In this document: one piece after another, positions 1 through 15,360 of the stretch
Layout of the letters: every line of letters starts with the position of its first letter
Position numbering within the stretch: the first letter of the stretch is position 1
Assembly (NCBI GenBank): GCA_964006375.1
Contig: OZ023265.1
Location: 165,690,118-165,754,117 of the forward strand
Source of the DNA: Tillus elongatus
Taxonomy: Eukaryota; Arthropoda; Insecta; Coleoptera; Cleridae
Length of the DNA stretch: 64,000 bases
Reading direction: 5' to 3'
Position numbers and translations under genes: made by a program
Notes under the pieces: model-generated
What the model saw: only the letters and a program-made list of their open reading frames with translations
What the model was told of the DNA's origin: nothing
Databases searched by the model: none

Positions 1-316
1 TTTCAACTTGTTATCGACTAGCAACATCAATTATTGAGTGGAAGCTGTCGAATCTCTGCCCTTGTATCTCTATATAACTTAATTTTTCTTGTGTAGCGAG
101 GCAATTCAATTAATCATCTAAACTCTGTTACTGGAAAAAAGTGCGTGTAGCGGCAATGTACACGCTAAAAATTGATAATGACGAAAATTTAAGTTAACTA
201 CTTTAACACATAAACTTTACCTTACCAAGGTATATTGATACTCGTATCTGGTTGTCTGGACACGGTCTTAATGTACCAATCAACAATAAACGCCTCTGAT
301 ACCGTCTAACTTCATT
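1..316. other. no gene seen
   Basis: AT-rich sequence without a convincing open reading frame, RNA gene or recognisable repeat. Block A of the TA-cored repeat family starts at its right edge. Confidence 0.6.
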
Positions 317-436
317 TTAGTGAATTTTCTTTAAAAAAAATTGGGGGAGATCCCGACTTTTGAATTTTGAAAAAATTTCTTTAAATGAGCGCTATTTAGG
401 ACCCCTGGAACCCAAATCGGAGGTCGGTTTCAGACT

Positions 437-535
<99 letters not shown>

Positions 536-1107
536 GAATTAACAAAGTAAGGGCAACCAAATTTTATACGCGGGTTTACAACAGTATAAGTAAGTCACCT
601 ACCAAAATTTAGCTCTGTAGGTTAAAGGACAAAAAAGTTACAGGCATAAAAAACTCGGGACGTAGCAAGTGCGTTATGGTAGTGAATTTTTATTAAATGC
701 TTCAAATTTAAATAACTCAATTTTCTATAAACTTAGAGAGTTTAATTTTAATACGTAGTAAGGTTTTTCCTAAGGCAAGATATCCACAAAATTTCATTAA
801 AATAACATTGTAATTTTCGGAGAAAAACATTTTTTTCGAAAGAAAATTTAAAATTTGAATAACTCAATTTTCTCTAAACTTAGAAAGTTGAATTTTGGTA
901 CGTAGTAAGGTTGAGGCAACATATATAGTAAATTTCATTAAAACAGCTTTGTTACTTTCGGAGAGAAAAAATTTTTTCGAAAGAAAACTTAAAATTTTTC
1001 CGGAAAACCCCGTCTGATTTTTCTGGATAACGAACTCATCCAAGCCATTAATAAAAGACAGGCACTTGCCAAGTTTCATCGAAATCGGTTAATTATTTTT
1101 TGAGTTA

Positions 1108-1200
<93 letters not shown>
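317..1200. repeat. TA-cored repeat, fold-back A-(TA)n-B/B'-(TA)n
   Basis: Block A (317-443) leads into a (TA)n array at 444-532. Plus-orientation B sequence (AACAAAGTAAGGGCAACCAA) follows at about 533-660. From about 660 the block reads in the opposite sense (CGTAGCAAGTGCGTTATGG... to AAATCGGTTAATTATTTTTT) and ends in a second TA array at 1110-1200. The tyrosine-isoleucine ORFs across these arrays are artefacts of the dinucleotide repeat. Confidence 0.75.
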
Positions 1201-1201
<1 letters not shown>

Positions 1202-1680
1202 CATATAAAAATTAAACCTATTTACAAATGAACTTTAATAAGATATTATGCTGTGACAATACCTCTCTCAAGCACCCTAAAATATAATCAAAATGTGCAC
1301 AGTTATATATGTTTTATTTCTTTTTCCCTTGTCTTAATACACTACATATTTTATGACAATCGATTTAATTTACTTATTTGATTTCATAAATAGTCGGTTA
1401 ATAGTGACTTGGAATGAAGTAGACACCACATCTTCAAACATATTAAGAGAATATGAGTAAATCAACAGCAACTGGGAATAAATTCGGTCAGTCCCCCAGC
1501 CACGTGGTTAAAAAACACTGGCTGTATGAGTGGTTACAACTCTACCTCTAAATAAAAGGACTGTAACAGAGGCAGAAGCAGAAGACAATGGAAGCTGTAT
1601 GTATTCGGAAAGAAACTATTGACTATTAATAACAACAATTGACTAAAAACGCTGCGAGTTGTAAGGAAAAAAATAATTAT
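1201..1680. other. no gene seen
   Basis: AT-rich unique-looking sequence with no supported gene, RNA or transposon end. Confidence 0.5.
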
Positions 1681-2223
1681 ACTACAGAGGTGATAAATGA
1701 TAATAAATTACAATGGGGTTATATATAATCGTAAATGCTTCCAATGATTAACAATCAGTGAATTCAGTATTATTGACATTTCTCGGAAACTTAAAAATGA
1801 ATTTCATGAGTCAATAAGAGAAGCATTGACTAACCAACAGCAACCACATACTTATGATTTAACTACAGAGGTGATAAATGATAATAAATTACAATAGGGT
1901 TATATATAATCGTAAATGCTTCCAATGATTAACAATCAGTGAATTCAGTATTATTGACATTTCTCGGAAACTTAAAAATGAATTTTATGAGTCAATAAGA
2001 GAAGCATTGACTAACCAACAGCAACCACATACTTATGATTTAACTACAGAGGTGATAAATGATAATAAATTACAATAGGGTTATATATAATCGTAAATGC
2101 TTCCAATGATTAACAATCAGTGAATTCAGTATTATTGACATTTCTCGGAAACTTAAAAATAAATTTCATGAGTCAATAAGGGAAGCATTGACTAACCAAC
2201 AGCAACCACATACTTATGATTTA
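1681..2223. repeat. 181-bp tandem repeat, three copies
   Basis: The unit beginning ACTACAGAGGTGATAAATGA occurs at 1681, 1862 and 2043, an exact 181-bp period. The copies differ at only a few positions, so the array expanded recently. No reading frame is conserved. A B' block follows immediately. Confidence 0.9.
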
Positions 2224-2497
2224 AACATAACTGTTTCAAATTTGAATAGCTCAATTTTCTATAACCCTAGAAAGCTGAATTTTGGCACATAGTTAGGTAT
2301 TTCCCAAAGCAATATGTAGATCAAATTTTATCGAAATTTTCGGAAAAAAATTTTTTTTTGGAATGAAAACTCAACATTTTCCCGGAAAACCCCGTCCGAT
2401 TTTCCTGGCCAACGAACTCATCCAAGCCATTAATAAAAAAAAGGCACTTGCCGAGTTTCATCTAAATCGGTTAATTATTTTTTGAGTTATCAGACGG

Positions 2498-2586
<89 letters not shown>
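2224..2586 (-). repeat. TA-cored repeat block B' and TA array
   Basis: B' (CGATTTTCCTGGCCAACGAA, then AATCGGTTAATTATTTTTTG) runs into a (TA)n array at 2502-2586. The array is interrupted by the mariner-like element, and its A' partner lies on the far side at 4734-4876. Together they are one TA-cored repeat split by the insertion. Confidence 0.8.
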
Positions 2587-2588
<2 letters not shown>

Positions 2589-4733
2589 GGGTGTCAACGA
2601 ATTTATTAGACAAGCCATAATTTCTATAGTATTAGGTGTATCAAAATGAGATTCGGTACAGGCAAATGGTACGTGAAGAGGATAGTTTTAGCATATTTTT
2701 CACTTTCCGCTCACTTCCGGTTTTACCGTTTTACGGTCCAGGTTTTGAATTTTTAAATAGAACACCCTGTATATTTTCACATTTTCGGATTTCTGAGACA
2801 ATTATTAATCAGAATGTGACATTTTCAAAAGTTTTTACGCCTACTTGATTTTGAGACACTTTTAATATTGCATCTAGGTGGACATGATCGGACCAAAACT
2901 AATCTAAGTACCTTAGGTGATCTCAGAAAACTACAATCGCAAAGTTTTAGTGACTAGTATGATAGATATGAATAAGACAAGTTGGCAAAATTACATTTTC
3001 GTTTTTATTATTATTTATCAAATGGCGACACTTTTTTGACAATCATTTTCCGAAAAAAGGATTTTTGACGAATATAACGATGATAATTTATTTGCGATTG
3101 GATAAACAAATTTAACAAACTAACAAGTTAAGAAAAGAAAAATCAAGAGAACTAACAAAGTTAACAAAAAATAGCAACATTAACTAATAACTTCAACGAC
3201 GAACTTAAATTATTTGAAATTACAATATCCGATTTTATTAAAATTTTCACTGCAGTAATTGTTCAAACTGCATTCCTTCTTGTTCACGACACATTTCAGC
3301 CCGTTCAATTGTTTCTCTACACACGTTTTCTAACATTTGAGGCGTTATACTTCTAAATGCGTGTAGAATTCTTTCTTCTAAGATTTCAAGAGTGGCTGGA
3401 GCAGTTGCATAGTATACCCTTTCTTTAACATACCCCCAAATAAAGAAATCGAGCACAGTGAGATCCGGTGAGCGTGCAGGCCACCGTACGGGACCATTGG
3501 TTGCAATGACTTGATTATTAAAATGTTCTGTTAAGTAATTAAGAACTTCTCTGGCATTGTGAGGCGGTGCTCCATCTTGTTGGAAGTAAATTCGCCGTAA
3601 AACTGCTAAAGGTAGATTATCAAGATGATCTTCGATTTCATTTTGAAGAAAACCTAAGTACCTAACCCCTGTTAACTGACCTTGAAACAATATTGGCCCA
3701 ATTATTCTGTTTCGAATGATACCAGCCCAGACATTGACGCCAAACATTTCTTGAAAATTGCCCTCTCTCATTTGGTGTTGATTTTGTTGGGCCCAGTACC
3801 GAGTATTTTGCTTATTGAACATACCATTATTTGTAAATCGGGATTCGTCGGAAAATAGAATGAAGTTGATAAAATTTGGGTTAACTCTTTGATTTTGAAG
3901 CAGCCAATCACAAAACAATACCCGTCTATCGCCATCGTCACCATACAAATGTTGATGTATCTGATACTTAAATGCTCGATACCCGTGGTTTTTCAGTATT
4001 TTTCTTGCCGATTCATGACTTATCTGCAGTTCTCGACTAATTTCTCTTAAAGAAACCGTTTTATCAACCTCAACCATGGCAAGAACGTCAATCTCAGTGT
4101 CTTCATTTATGATAAACCTCTGTTCCGCATCTCGATTTCCTCCTTGTCTGAAACGATTCTCAACATACGGAAAATATTGATGGGATGGATGTTGCCGATT
4201 GGGATATCTGTGAGCATACAACTCGGCAGCATTCCTTGAATTTCTATGACACTCTCCAAATATTAATAACATGTCCACTTTCTCACTTTGAGTATACATA
4301 ATTGTGACAAGAAATTAAACTGAAATTTAACTAAACTTAAGTAACTTCTATGTCTGTTCAAAAAGCGTATGTCACTGTCATTGTGAAAATCAGTGTTTTG
4401 GTTACCAAGGAAGTCTCGATGAAAACAACGGCAAAATATAGATATATGCAATATTAAGTGGCTATAAAAAAATCAAGTAGGCGTAAAAACTTTTGAAAAT
4501 GTCACATTCTGATTAATAATTGTCTCAGAAATCCGAAAATGTGAAAATATACAGGGTGTTCTATTTAAAAATTCAAAACCTGGACCATTTCCGGTAAAAC
4601 CGGAAGTGAGCGGAAAGTGAAAAATATGCTAAAACTATCCTCTTCACGTACCATTTGCCTGTACCGAATCTCATTTTGATACACCTAATACTATAGAAAT
4701 TATGGCTTGTCTAATAAATTCGTTGACACCCGG
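2587..4733 (-). mobile_element. intact mariner-like transposon, DD41D type, long TIRs
   Basis: An element of 2147 bp whose ends are inverted repeats of about 264 bp: left 2587-2850 starting CCGGGTGTCAACGAATTT, right 4470-4733 its near-perfect complement. It sits inside a (TA)n array, so the expected TA target duplication cannot be told apart from the array. The single transposase gene is on the minus strand between the TIRs. Near-identical TIRs plus an open transposase suggest recent activity. Sequence shows the structure; activity is inferred. Confidence 0.92.
3247..4299 (-). CDS. mariner-like DDD transposase (DD41D)
   Basis: A 350-residue protein from the IS630/Tc1/mariner superfamily, which cuts and pastes its element at TA dinucleotides in the nucleus. 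The N-terminal ~110 residues look like paired helix-turn-helix DNA-binding modules (the second includes SLREISRELQISHESARKIL). The catalytic core has SDESRF with Asp151, QQDGAPPH with Asp242, and WPARSPDLTVLDFFIWGY with Asp284. There are 41 residues between the second and third acidic residues, and the third is Asp, giving DD41D. Length is normal for the superfamily and there are no internal stops. The start at 4299 precedes the conserved N-terminus. The gene lies between its own TIRs and may still encode an active enzyme. Confidence 0.93.
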   Translation of the reverse strand: MYTQSEKVDMLLIFGECHRNSRNAAELYAHRYPNRQHPSHQYFPYVENRFRQGGNRDAEQRFIINEDTEIDVLAMVEVDKTVSLREISRELQISHESARKILKNHGYRAFKYQIHQHLYGDDGDRRVLFCDWLLQNQRVNPNFINFILFSDESRFTNNGMFNKQNTRYWAQQNQHQMREGNFQEMFGVNVWAGIIRNRIIGPILFQGQLTGVRYLGFLQNEIEDHLDNLPLAVLRRIYFQQDGAPPHNAREVLNYLTEHFNNQVIATNGPVRWPARSPDLTVLDFFIWGYVKERVYYATAPATLEILEERILHAFRSITPQMLENVCRETIERAEMCREQEGMQFEQLLQ

Positions 4734-4876
4734 TATATATAAACATACAAAAATTCAAACTGACCCCGGATATGGGTTCTAGGGGTCCTAATTCGCGCTC
4801 ATTTGAAAGAATTTTTGCAAATTCTCACCATCGATACCTCTCTATTAGTGAATTTTTTTAATAAAAATTCACTAAA
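4734..4876 (-). repeat. TA-cored repeat block A'
   Basis: Short TA remnant, then AACTGACCCCGGATATGGG through CACCATCGATACCTCTCTAT to the terminal hairpin TTAGTGAA...TTCACTAA. It is the right half of the repeat interrupted by the transposon at 2587-4733. Confidence 0.85.
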
Positions 4877-5347
4877 AAATTGGGTTTTCCTCAAAACGTC
4901 AAAAATCGCGATTTTAAACGTCAAAATTGGTAATATTTAGGCAATGAACCTGAAACTAATATGAGCTACGGAAGAAAAATGTCTCAATGTTTTACAAAGC
5001 CTGAAGTCTTAGTTTGAATCGTCATTGTCCTTCATTTTACTAAAATATTCCTAGAAAATTGATTTCAAATAGACCCTTTCTCTGATGCTGTGGCAGTAGT
5101 GTTGGCTATAGAGTTTATCGGTTAATGGTATATCATTTTTGTCGAATTTTTTGGTAAAAAATCTTTAAAGCTCAATATATCCGTCATTATGCAAGATACG
5201 AAAAAAAAATTGTATACATTATTTATAGGGTGTCTTGTACATCTTAAAAAAATATTTTTAAAATTACAGGTGGCCCATAAGTCGTTGGGGATTCAAATTT
5301 TCTAATTTAGTGAATTTTCTTTAAAAAATACTAATGAGAAGATCTGT

Positions 5348-5437
<90 letters not shown>

Positions 5438-6560
5438 TACCGATAACTCAAAAAATAATAGACCGATCTTGATCAAATTTGGTGAATACCTTCCTTTTGA
5501 AAGTGGCTTGAATCAGTTCGTTAGGCAGGAAAATCGGACCAGGTTTTTCCGGAAAATTTTGTGTTTTCTTTCTAAAAGAATTCATATTTCCAGAAATAAC
5601 AAAGTGAGGGCAACCAAATTTGGTACGCGTATGTGTATTATAAAGAGTGAACCATGTACCAAAATTAAGGTCTCAAAGTTTAAGCACAAAAAAAGTTACG
5701 GGCAGCTAAAGCAACAAATTTTGGAGTTATCCTCAAAACGTCAAACTCGCAATTAAAAACGTCAAACTCGCAATTTAAATTGTCAAAATTGGCAATGTTT
5801 AGGCAAATAACGTGAAACAAATACGGATTGTGAAAAGAAAATGTTGCAAGAAAGGTGTTCTGCGAACCCTTAAGTTTCAGATTCAACCGTCATTGCCCTT
5901 CATTTTACTAAAATGTTTACAGAAAATTCATTTCAAATAGACCCTTTCTCTGATGCTTTGGCTGTCGGTTTAGTGAAGTTGATGCTTTCGCTGTAGGTTT
6001 AGTGAAGTTTATGGTTTAACGGTCTATAATTTTGAGCTAATTTTCGTAGAACAAATTCCTTACTGCATTTTAGCATTTTTTATTGAAATATGATGCATGT
6101 CTGTAAGAAAAAATCTGGACGCAGTAAGTGCGTTTTCGTAGCAAATTTTCATTAAGTCCTCCAAATTTCAATAACTCAATTTGCTATTAACGTAAGTTTT
6201 ATTGGTTAGGAAACCAACATTTAACTTTATTTTCGGAAAATTTTTGTATGAACGCAGCAAGGGCGTTTTGGTTGCAAATGTTCATTAAATGTTTCAAATT
6301 TCAATAACTCAGTTTAACCTAAGGTTCATTGGCTAGGAGACCAGTTTTCTCAGAAACATTTAAAGTTTATTTTCGGAAAATTTTTGTACATTTTCAAATA
6401 ATTATTTTGAGAAACTATGGTACATTGTTTCTACTATATAGGTTATACCGGTAACCAAATTGATGCCTGCTCGCATTAGAGCGATATATTTGTAATTAAA
6501 AACATTTTTATGAAAATTCACTTTCATAACGCACATGCTGCGCCCAGAGTTTTATTTAAC
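4877..6560 (+). repeat. TA-cored repeat, blocks C, A-(TA)n-B-C and E
   Basis: A C block (AACGTCAAAATTGGTAATAT, TTCAAATAGACCCTTTCTCT) is followed by a short mariner-TIR relic (TATAGGGTGTCTTG...GGCCCATAAGTCGTTGG, about 5150-5280). A truncated A block, (TA)n at 5350-5435, B at 5436-5750, C at 5750-6050 and E-type sequence up to CATAACGCACATGCTGCG at about 6555 follow. No protein-coding gene is supported; long ORFs here are read-through of the TA array into block B. Confidence 0.75.
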
Positions 6561-6599
6561 TTAACGACATGCTAATAAAAGTAATATAACAATAACAAT

Positions 6600-8105
6600 A
6601 AACTAAAAGGCTCAGGACGCAGCAGGTGCTTCATAGTAGTGAATTTTCATAATAATTGTCCACTATTAGTAAGATATATTATTAAAAATAATTTTTAAAA
6701 TTTAAATGGACCTTGGAGATCGGTTCTGGAGTCCCAGTTAGCGATTATTTGAAAAAAAATATATTTTCTATGGAGCTAAAAAATTAAAATTTGGTCCTAG
6801 ATATAATATATAAGTACTGCAAGTGTCTAAAAAAATTGTGTTACAGATTTCATTAAAGTTATTTACAAAGGGAATTACCTGTCAAATTATAAATATGGCA
6901 GATATGTTTCCTTATTAATTGCTTGGATGGTTTGTTGTAGTCAACCCATCCAGTTTTTGCAAACAATAAACAACCAAAAAGGTTTTTAAAACAATCTTGT
7001 AGTTATCCGCAAAGCTCATTATGTTATTTTTCTTTAGTTTAGTACCCTCTGTGCGTTTACATAGGTGTTACTATGGTTCAAGATTGAAGATTCTGGCTTA
7101 ATGGGAAATTTATTGAGCTATCGGATTTGAAATATTTTTACGAGAATTTTCTACCATAACATACCTGCTGCACCCAGACCCTTTCCAACAATTATTTACG
7201 GTTTCTGTATCCATACTTTTTGAAAATGATAAAATATTGCAGCTTGCTATGTAAGACTGAAAAACAAGGCAACCTCAAAATCATTTTTGGAAAAATATTT
7301 AAAGAAATGAAGTGAGATAAAAATTTAAACATAAATTGAAAATCTTGGTTCGCTGCTTCGTCGCGGGGTTCTCCTTATCCTTCTGCATGCCTTCAGTCAC
7401 CCTCAATGCATAAACTAGAACAATGTAAACAAGAAAAATTCCTTTGGAGCAACCCCTAAGAAAGTAACGGGACCTGCGGTAAATACAGAGGTTCTGCCTG
7501 CGGTAAACGGGATTTTAAGGAGGTATAGCTGCAAAATGGGATAAAGGTAGCTTAAAGAGGTCCAACTAAGTTGTTTCTTTCGCAGTTTCCGCTTACATTT
7601 CCTTTTTATATTCTTCTCCGCCCAGCACCCCTATTCATTATTGGTCCCGTATCTTTCTTGTGGGCTGTTTGCAAGAAATTCTTCTTGTGGCTTGGGCATC
7701 CAGAAGGGGTTCTAAGCATATTTCTGGAAAGGTTTCTCTAAACACCCACCATGTGCTAATCTGCAAATTTACCGAAAATTTAATTTTTATTTACAAACGA
7801 AATGCATCTATGAAATTATAGGTGGCAGGTAAGTATTTTTCCATATTAATCGCTTGAATGATCGGTTTTAATTAACTTAATCGAACCAGTTTCTGCAAAC
7901 AAAATAACAAAAAAAGTTTTTAAAACAAATTTGTAGTTATCTGTTAAGCTCATTGTGTTATTTTTCAAATTTAGTATCCACGCTGCTTTTGTATTGGTTT
8001 TACTATGTATCATAATTGAAGATTCTAGTTTACGTAATGAGTAATTGGGTTCTAATCATTTGAAATATTTTAATGAAAATTCGCTACTATAACCCACTTA
8101 AACTG
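6600..8105 (+). repeat. block D dispersed repeat with ~925-bp direct duplication
   Basis: Starts with CGCAGCAGGTGCTTCATAG. The stretch 6850-7165 (tail GAAGATTCTGGCTTAATG, then TACCATAACATACCTGCTGC) recurs in diverged form at about 7780-8105, an offset of roughly 925 bp. A GC-richer piece in between (AACGGGACCTGCGGTAAA, CGCCCAGCACCCCTATTC) has relatives near 23.1 kb and 26.1 kb. The part 6605-7165 is present in reverse orientation at 26490-27013 plus 28221-28280, where a LINE has inserted. No gene is visible. Confidence 0.75.
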
Positions 8106-9290
8106 TTTATATCATAAGATCCTAATAAGGTATTAGCTAGTGTTTGTGTTCGTATTCGTATTCCTAATTCGTAATAACAAATAATATTAATCTAAACCTG
8201 CTTAACCTCTACGTACCCCGTACCCGCAATATTGTATAACGGCAATCGAACTTTTCTTATATTCCTATAATGGGATGTATTCTATTCCGTTATACCTATC
8301 CTGCATATCTATTTTTAATTGTGTCAATTAGATTACACAGGGTTTTGTTAAAACGAGAAGTTGAATTTAAAACAAATGTTTTCTGCTGGTGCAGTTATAA
8401 AATAAATTTTTATTAATAAAAGTGAAATAATGAACACCACAGAATCTTTTTGGTTTAGTTATTGGTCATCATTCTATTTTATTAATTACAAAAACTTAAC
8501 ACGAACTTATCCTATATATTTGTAAAAGTTCCTTGGTATTCCCTGGACAATAATAATAAAACAAAATTATATTTACCACGTGTACGTTATTATTATTACT
8601 TATTACTATACGGCATCTACGATTCCATCCCATACCACGCTAGATATAAATATAGTATACCCTTCTTAATGTGAAAACGTAATCGGAAAATCATTCCGAA
8701 CATTATTTTATATGAATCCGTATCATCCGAATATTTACAACGCTATAGTATTTACAATCAGCGCCAGCGGAGTCGATTTACAGGTTATGCAATGCGCAGA
8801 ACGCGAGCGTACACGCTTCTCTGTGACAAATAGCTACGTGTGGTCAGATTAAACTAGGAGAGAGAGAAATAGAGAGAGAGAGAGAGAGAGATGGCTTTTA
8901 ATTTTAAATACCGTGTACGTGAAGAATGGGAAGCTTAATATTTATACATAATGAAACGTCATTCTAGATTGCTTTTAAACAAATTGAGTCACTGTCATTA
9001 AATTTTATATTTATTAGTATAAATTGGCATGCTAATATTTAGAGCTTTTGGGTGCAAACTAGCTCTATCTATAAAATTTTGTGTAAACTAGAGTCGTCGT
9101 GACAACATACTACCTGGTCCTGCACCGAGATAGCGTCCCTGTCGTATCTCACATTGTCTGAGCTTTTGCAATAACTTCCATTGTTTAGATTTATATCTAC
9201 GATTTATTTAAATAGCATAGTAGTACAGATAACGTCATCTGTCTTTGTCCAACATTGTAGATATTGAAACTTTAATTTCCTTTGATCAAA
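8106..9290. other. no gene seen; (AG)n microsatellite
   Basis: Low-copy-looking sequence with no convincing ORF. It includes an imperfect (AG)n tract at about 8860-8891. A piece at 9095-9120 (GTGACAACATACTACCTGGT) resembles 38447-38470, hinting at a shared diverged repeat I cannot name. Confidence 0.5.
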
Positions 9291-9530
9291 CGACTTGAAA
9301 ATTGGTACACAATCACCCCTGTCTATGTATTTTTAAGTTATAAATTTTTGCTTCAATCACTTAGAAAATTTTAGAGATATTGCGTTTTAAAAAATATTTT
9401 ATAATTTTTTATTAAGAAAAATTGGCAGTTGAGATTTCATTAACGAACTCATCCAAGCCATTAGCAAAATTAGGGTAATTTCCAAATTTGGTCCAAATCA
9501 GTGAAGTATTTTTTGAGTCATCGGTTGTAT

Positions 9531-9624
<94 letters not shown>

Positions 9625-9760
9625 ATTTTAACTGACCATGGGAATGGGTTCCAAAAGCCCTAATTCGTGTTCATTTGAAGAAATTTTCCGAAAGTCTCAC
9701 CATCGATACCTCTCTATTAGTGAATGTTCTTAATGAAAATTCACTAAAATGAGACTTGCG
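9291..9760 (-). repeat. TA-cored repeat, B'-(TA)n-A'
   Basis: Minus-orientation copy: ACGAACTCATCCAAGCCATT, (TA)n at 9543-9621 preceded by a short (CATA) tract, then ACTGACCATGGGAATGGG and CACCATCGATACCTCTCTAT to the terminal hairpin near 9720-9748. Confidence 0.8.
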
Positions 9761-9887
9761 GGTAGGTGTATAATTGAATGTATGAAAATATGGATTTTTG
9801 TGATACAAAATGAATGAAACACTAGATCCGTTCACCGTCTTCAAAATGTGTGCCAATAGTACGTCTACTGGGACGTAGTACCATCAA

Positions 9888-10030
9888 CTAGGGATGTTCG
9901 ATTCCAAATCGATTTTTGAAACAATCGATTATTTGTGTTGCAAAATTTCGATTTCGAAATCGATTCGCTAGCTCTCGATTTTCAAGAAAATCGATTCATT
10001 TTCCCAGAGATCGAATAGAAACAACTTACG
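9888..10030. repeat. AATCGATT-rich segment, possible transposon end
   Basis: Begins TAGGGATGTTCGATTCC and has repeated, partly self-complementary AATCGATT/TCGATTTT motifs. Such ends occur in many arthropod non-autonomous DNA elements. No matching opposite end was found here, so the class is open. Confidence 0.3.
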
Positions 10031-10239
10031 TAACGCGTAAATGATATTAATTAGTTTTCAAACAAAAAAACAGTACATTCTTTGTGCCACTGTTTTAATA
10101 TAGTATTACTTAATACCACAGAATATGATGCATATATGTGGCGTGTGGTAAAAATCAGGTTCATATTAGAAATATGCCAATCTTACATTAATTACATAGT
10201 CTAAGATGTCAATTCAATACAGTGGGGTTGATTGTCACG

Positions 10240-12557
<2,318 letters not shown>

Positions 12558-12649
<92 letters not shown>

Positions 12650-12776
12650 TAAAAACTGAAAGTAAATCCGGATATGGATTCTAGGGGGGCTAGTTTGCGC
12701 TAATTTGAAGAAATCCTTTTAAAATTCAAAAGTCCTCATTAACGAATTTTTTCTTACGAAAATTAGCTAGAAATTA
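12558..12776 (-). repeat. (TA)n array and block A'
   Basis: (TA)n at 12558-12647, then diverged A' (AAATCCGGATATGGATTCTA, AGTCCTCATTAACGAATTTT). This is the right-hand part of the TA-cored repeat that the 10491-12557 element entered. Confidence 0.75.
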
Positions 12777-13070
12777 TAGACCGTTAAACCATTTTTTCCC
12801 TCAGGGCTCGTCCACGGCCTTGCCGCTCCGATAGCACTGCAAAAATATGTAGACCGTTAAACCATAGACTTAACTAAGCTACAGCCAAAGCATCAAGTCA
12901 ACTAAACCTACAGCCAAAACATTAGAGAAACTGTCTATTTAAAATGAATCTTCTGTAAATATTTTAATAAAATGAAAGACAATGACGGCTGAAGCTGAAA
13001 CTAAACGGTTTGCAAAACAATGATCTTGCGACATTTTCTTTAGATAATCCGTATCTGTTTCAGGTCATAA
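12777..13070 (-). repeat. block C', first copy of local duplication
   Basis: Reverse C block (CTACAGCCAAAGCATCAAGT, AATGAAAGACAATGACGGCT, TTGCGACATTTTCTTTAG). It carries a 57-bp LINE-tail insertion and is nearly identical to 13277-13562. The two copies derive from one duplication that included the insertion. Confidence 0.8.
12793..12849 (-). mobile_element. 57-bp LINE 3' tail with 16-bp target duplication
   Basis: Flanked on both sides by TAGACCGTTAAACCAT (12777-12792 and 12850-12865). The insert reads, in reverse, TTTTGCAGTGCTATCGGAGC then GGCCGTGGACGAGCCCTGAG. This matches the 3' end of the RNase-H LINE at about 28160-28215. It is an extremely 5'-truncated retroinsertion made by the same family. 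Confidence 0.85.
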
Positions 13071-13276
13071 GACATAAGCCTAATGGCTCGAACAACCACT
13101 CAAAGAATATGGTAAGGCTGTACCTATTCAGATATGAGGACCTACCAGAGAATCTAGTAGTCAGAGAACGAGATCCACAAACCCTGTATACTAAGTGTTC
13201 AGACAACAATAAATACTCTAAAATATCATATAATTTTGTACTCCAGCTTCTATTACAAAGTAATGTTTTGACGGTT
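13071..13276 (+). repeat. ~205-bp dispersed segment, copy 1
   Basis: The segment from AAGCCTAATGGCTCGAACAA to AAAGTAATGTTTTGACGGT recurs at 15757-15955 with a handful of differences, and here it interrupts two C' copies. It translates openly (MVRLYLFRYEDLPENLVVRE...), but no protein family is recognised. It could be an exon fragment carried by duplication or an unnamed repeat. Confidence 0.7.
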
Positions 13277-13562
13277 TAGACCGTTAAACCATTTTTTCCC
13301 TCAGGGGTCGTCCACGGCCTTGCCGCCCCGATAGCACTGCAAAAATATATATAGACCGTTAAACCATAGACTTAACTAAACTACAGCCAAAGCATCAAGT
13401 CAACTAAACCTACAGCCAAAACATTAGAGAAAGTGTCTATTTGAAATGAATCTTCTGTAAATATTTTAGTAAAATGAAAGACAATGACGGCTGAAGCTGA
13501 AACTAAAGGGTTTGCAAAACAATTATCTTGCGACATTTTCTTTAGATAATCCGTATTTGTTT
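13277..13562 (-). repeat. block C', second copy of local duplication
   Basis: Near copy of 12777-13062, including the LINE tail (13293-13351) and its flanking TAGACCGTTAAACCAT repeats (13277-13292, 13352-13367). Confidence 0.8.
13293..13351 (-). mobile_element. 59-bp LINE 3' tail, duplicated copy
   Basis: Same insertion as 12793-12849, with a two-base longer tail and the same 16-bp flanks. It was copied by segmental duplication and not by an independent retrotransposition, because the flanks and target are identical. Confidence 0.8.
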
Positions 13563-14640
<1,078 letters not shown>

Positions 14641-14925
14641 AGAACAAATTCGTTAATGGGGAGACCGCGACTTTTATTTTTTTTAATTTCTTTAAATGAG
14701 CGCAAGCTAGGCCTCTTAGAATCCATATCCAGATTTACTTACAGTTTTTATCTGTTTACATATATACAGGGTGACGCATTTCTACGGTAAAGCTTATTAA
14801 TATATAAGATACGAGGAAACATTTTATACATTAATTATAGGGTGTCTTAAGCTGCATTTTATAAAAATATTTTGACAATCACAGGGTGGTCCATAAGTCG
14901 TTGGTGATCCCTACAATTGTTTTTT
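14641..14925 (+). repeat. block A without TA array, plus mariner-TIR relic
   Basis: Diverged A block (GGGGAGACCGCGACTTTTAT, AATGAGCGCAAGCTAGGC) ends in ATATATACAGGGTGACGCAT. From 14768 a solo-TIR-like relic (TATAGGGTGTCTTAAGCTGC, ACAGGGTGGTCCATAAGTCG) continues to about 14920. The same A-plus-relic arrangement occurs at 40985-41255. Confidence 0.65.
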
Positions 14926-15360
14926 CGAACACCCTTATATTATTGCATTTTTGCATTTTTTATCGAAATATGATGCATATTTGTAAGAAAAAAAAATTGA
15001 GACGCAGTAAGCGCGTTTTGGTAGCGAATTTTTATTAAATCTTTCAAATTTTAATAACACAATTTGCTATTAACCTAAGGTTTGTTGGCTAGGAAACCAA
15101 CATTTTGAGTTTATTTTCGGAAAATTTTTATACATTTTCAAACAATGAGTAATTTTGATAAAATATAGTAGATTGTTTCTACTATAAAGGTGACCATATT
15201 GATGCCTGCTTGCATTAGAGAGACATATTTGCTTTTAAAAACATTTCAATGAAAATTCACTTCCATAACGCACTTACTGCGCCTCAATTTTTTTCTTACA
15301 AATATGCATCATATTTTGATAAAAAATGCAAAAATGCAATAATATAGGGGTGTTCGAAAA
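14926..15360. repeat. inverted repeat of block E ends
   Basis: The left arm (TTGCATTTTTGCATTTTTTA, then GACGCAGTAAGCGCGTTTTG) and right arm (CATAACGCACTTACTGCG, then TGCAAAAATGCAATAATATA) are reverse complements. They surround E-type sequence with ATTGTTTCTACTATAAAGG. It looks like a non-autonomous fold-back unit. Confidence 0.7.
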
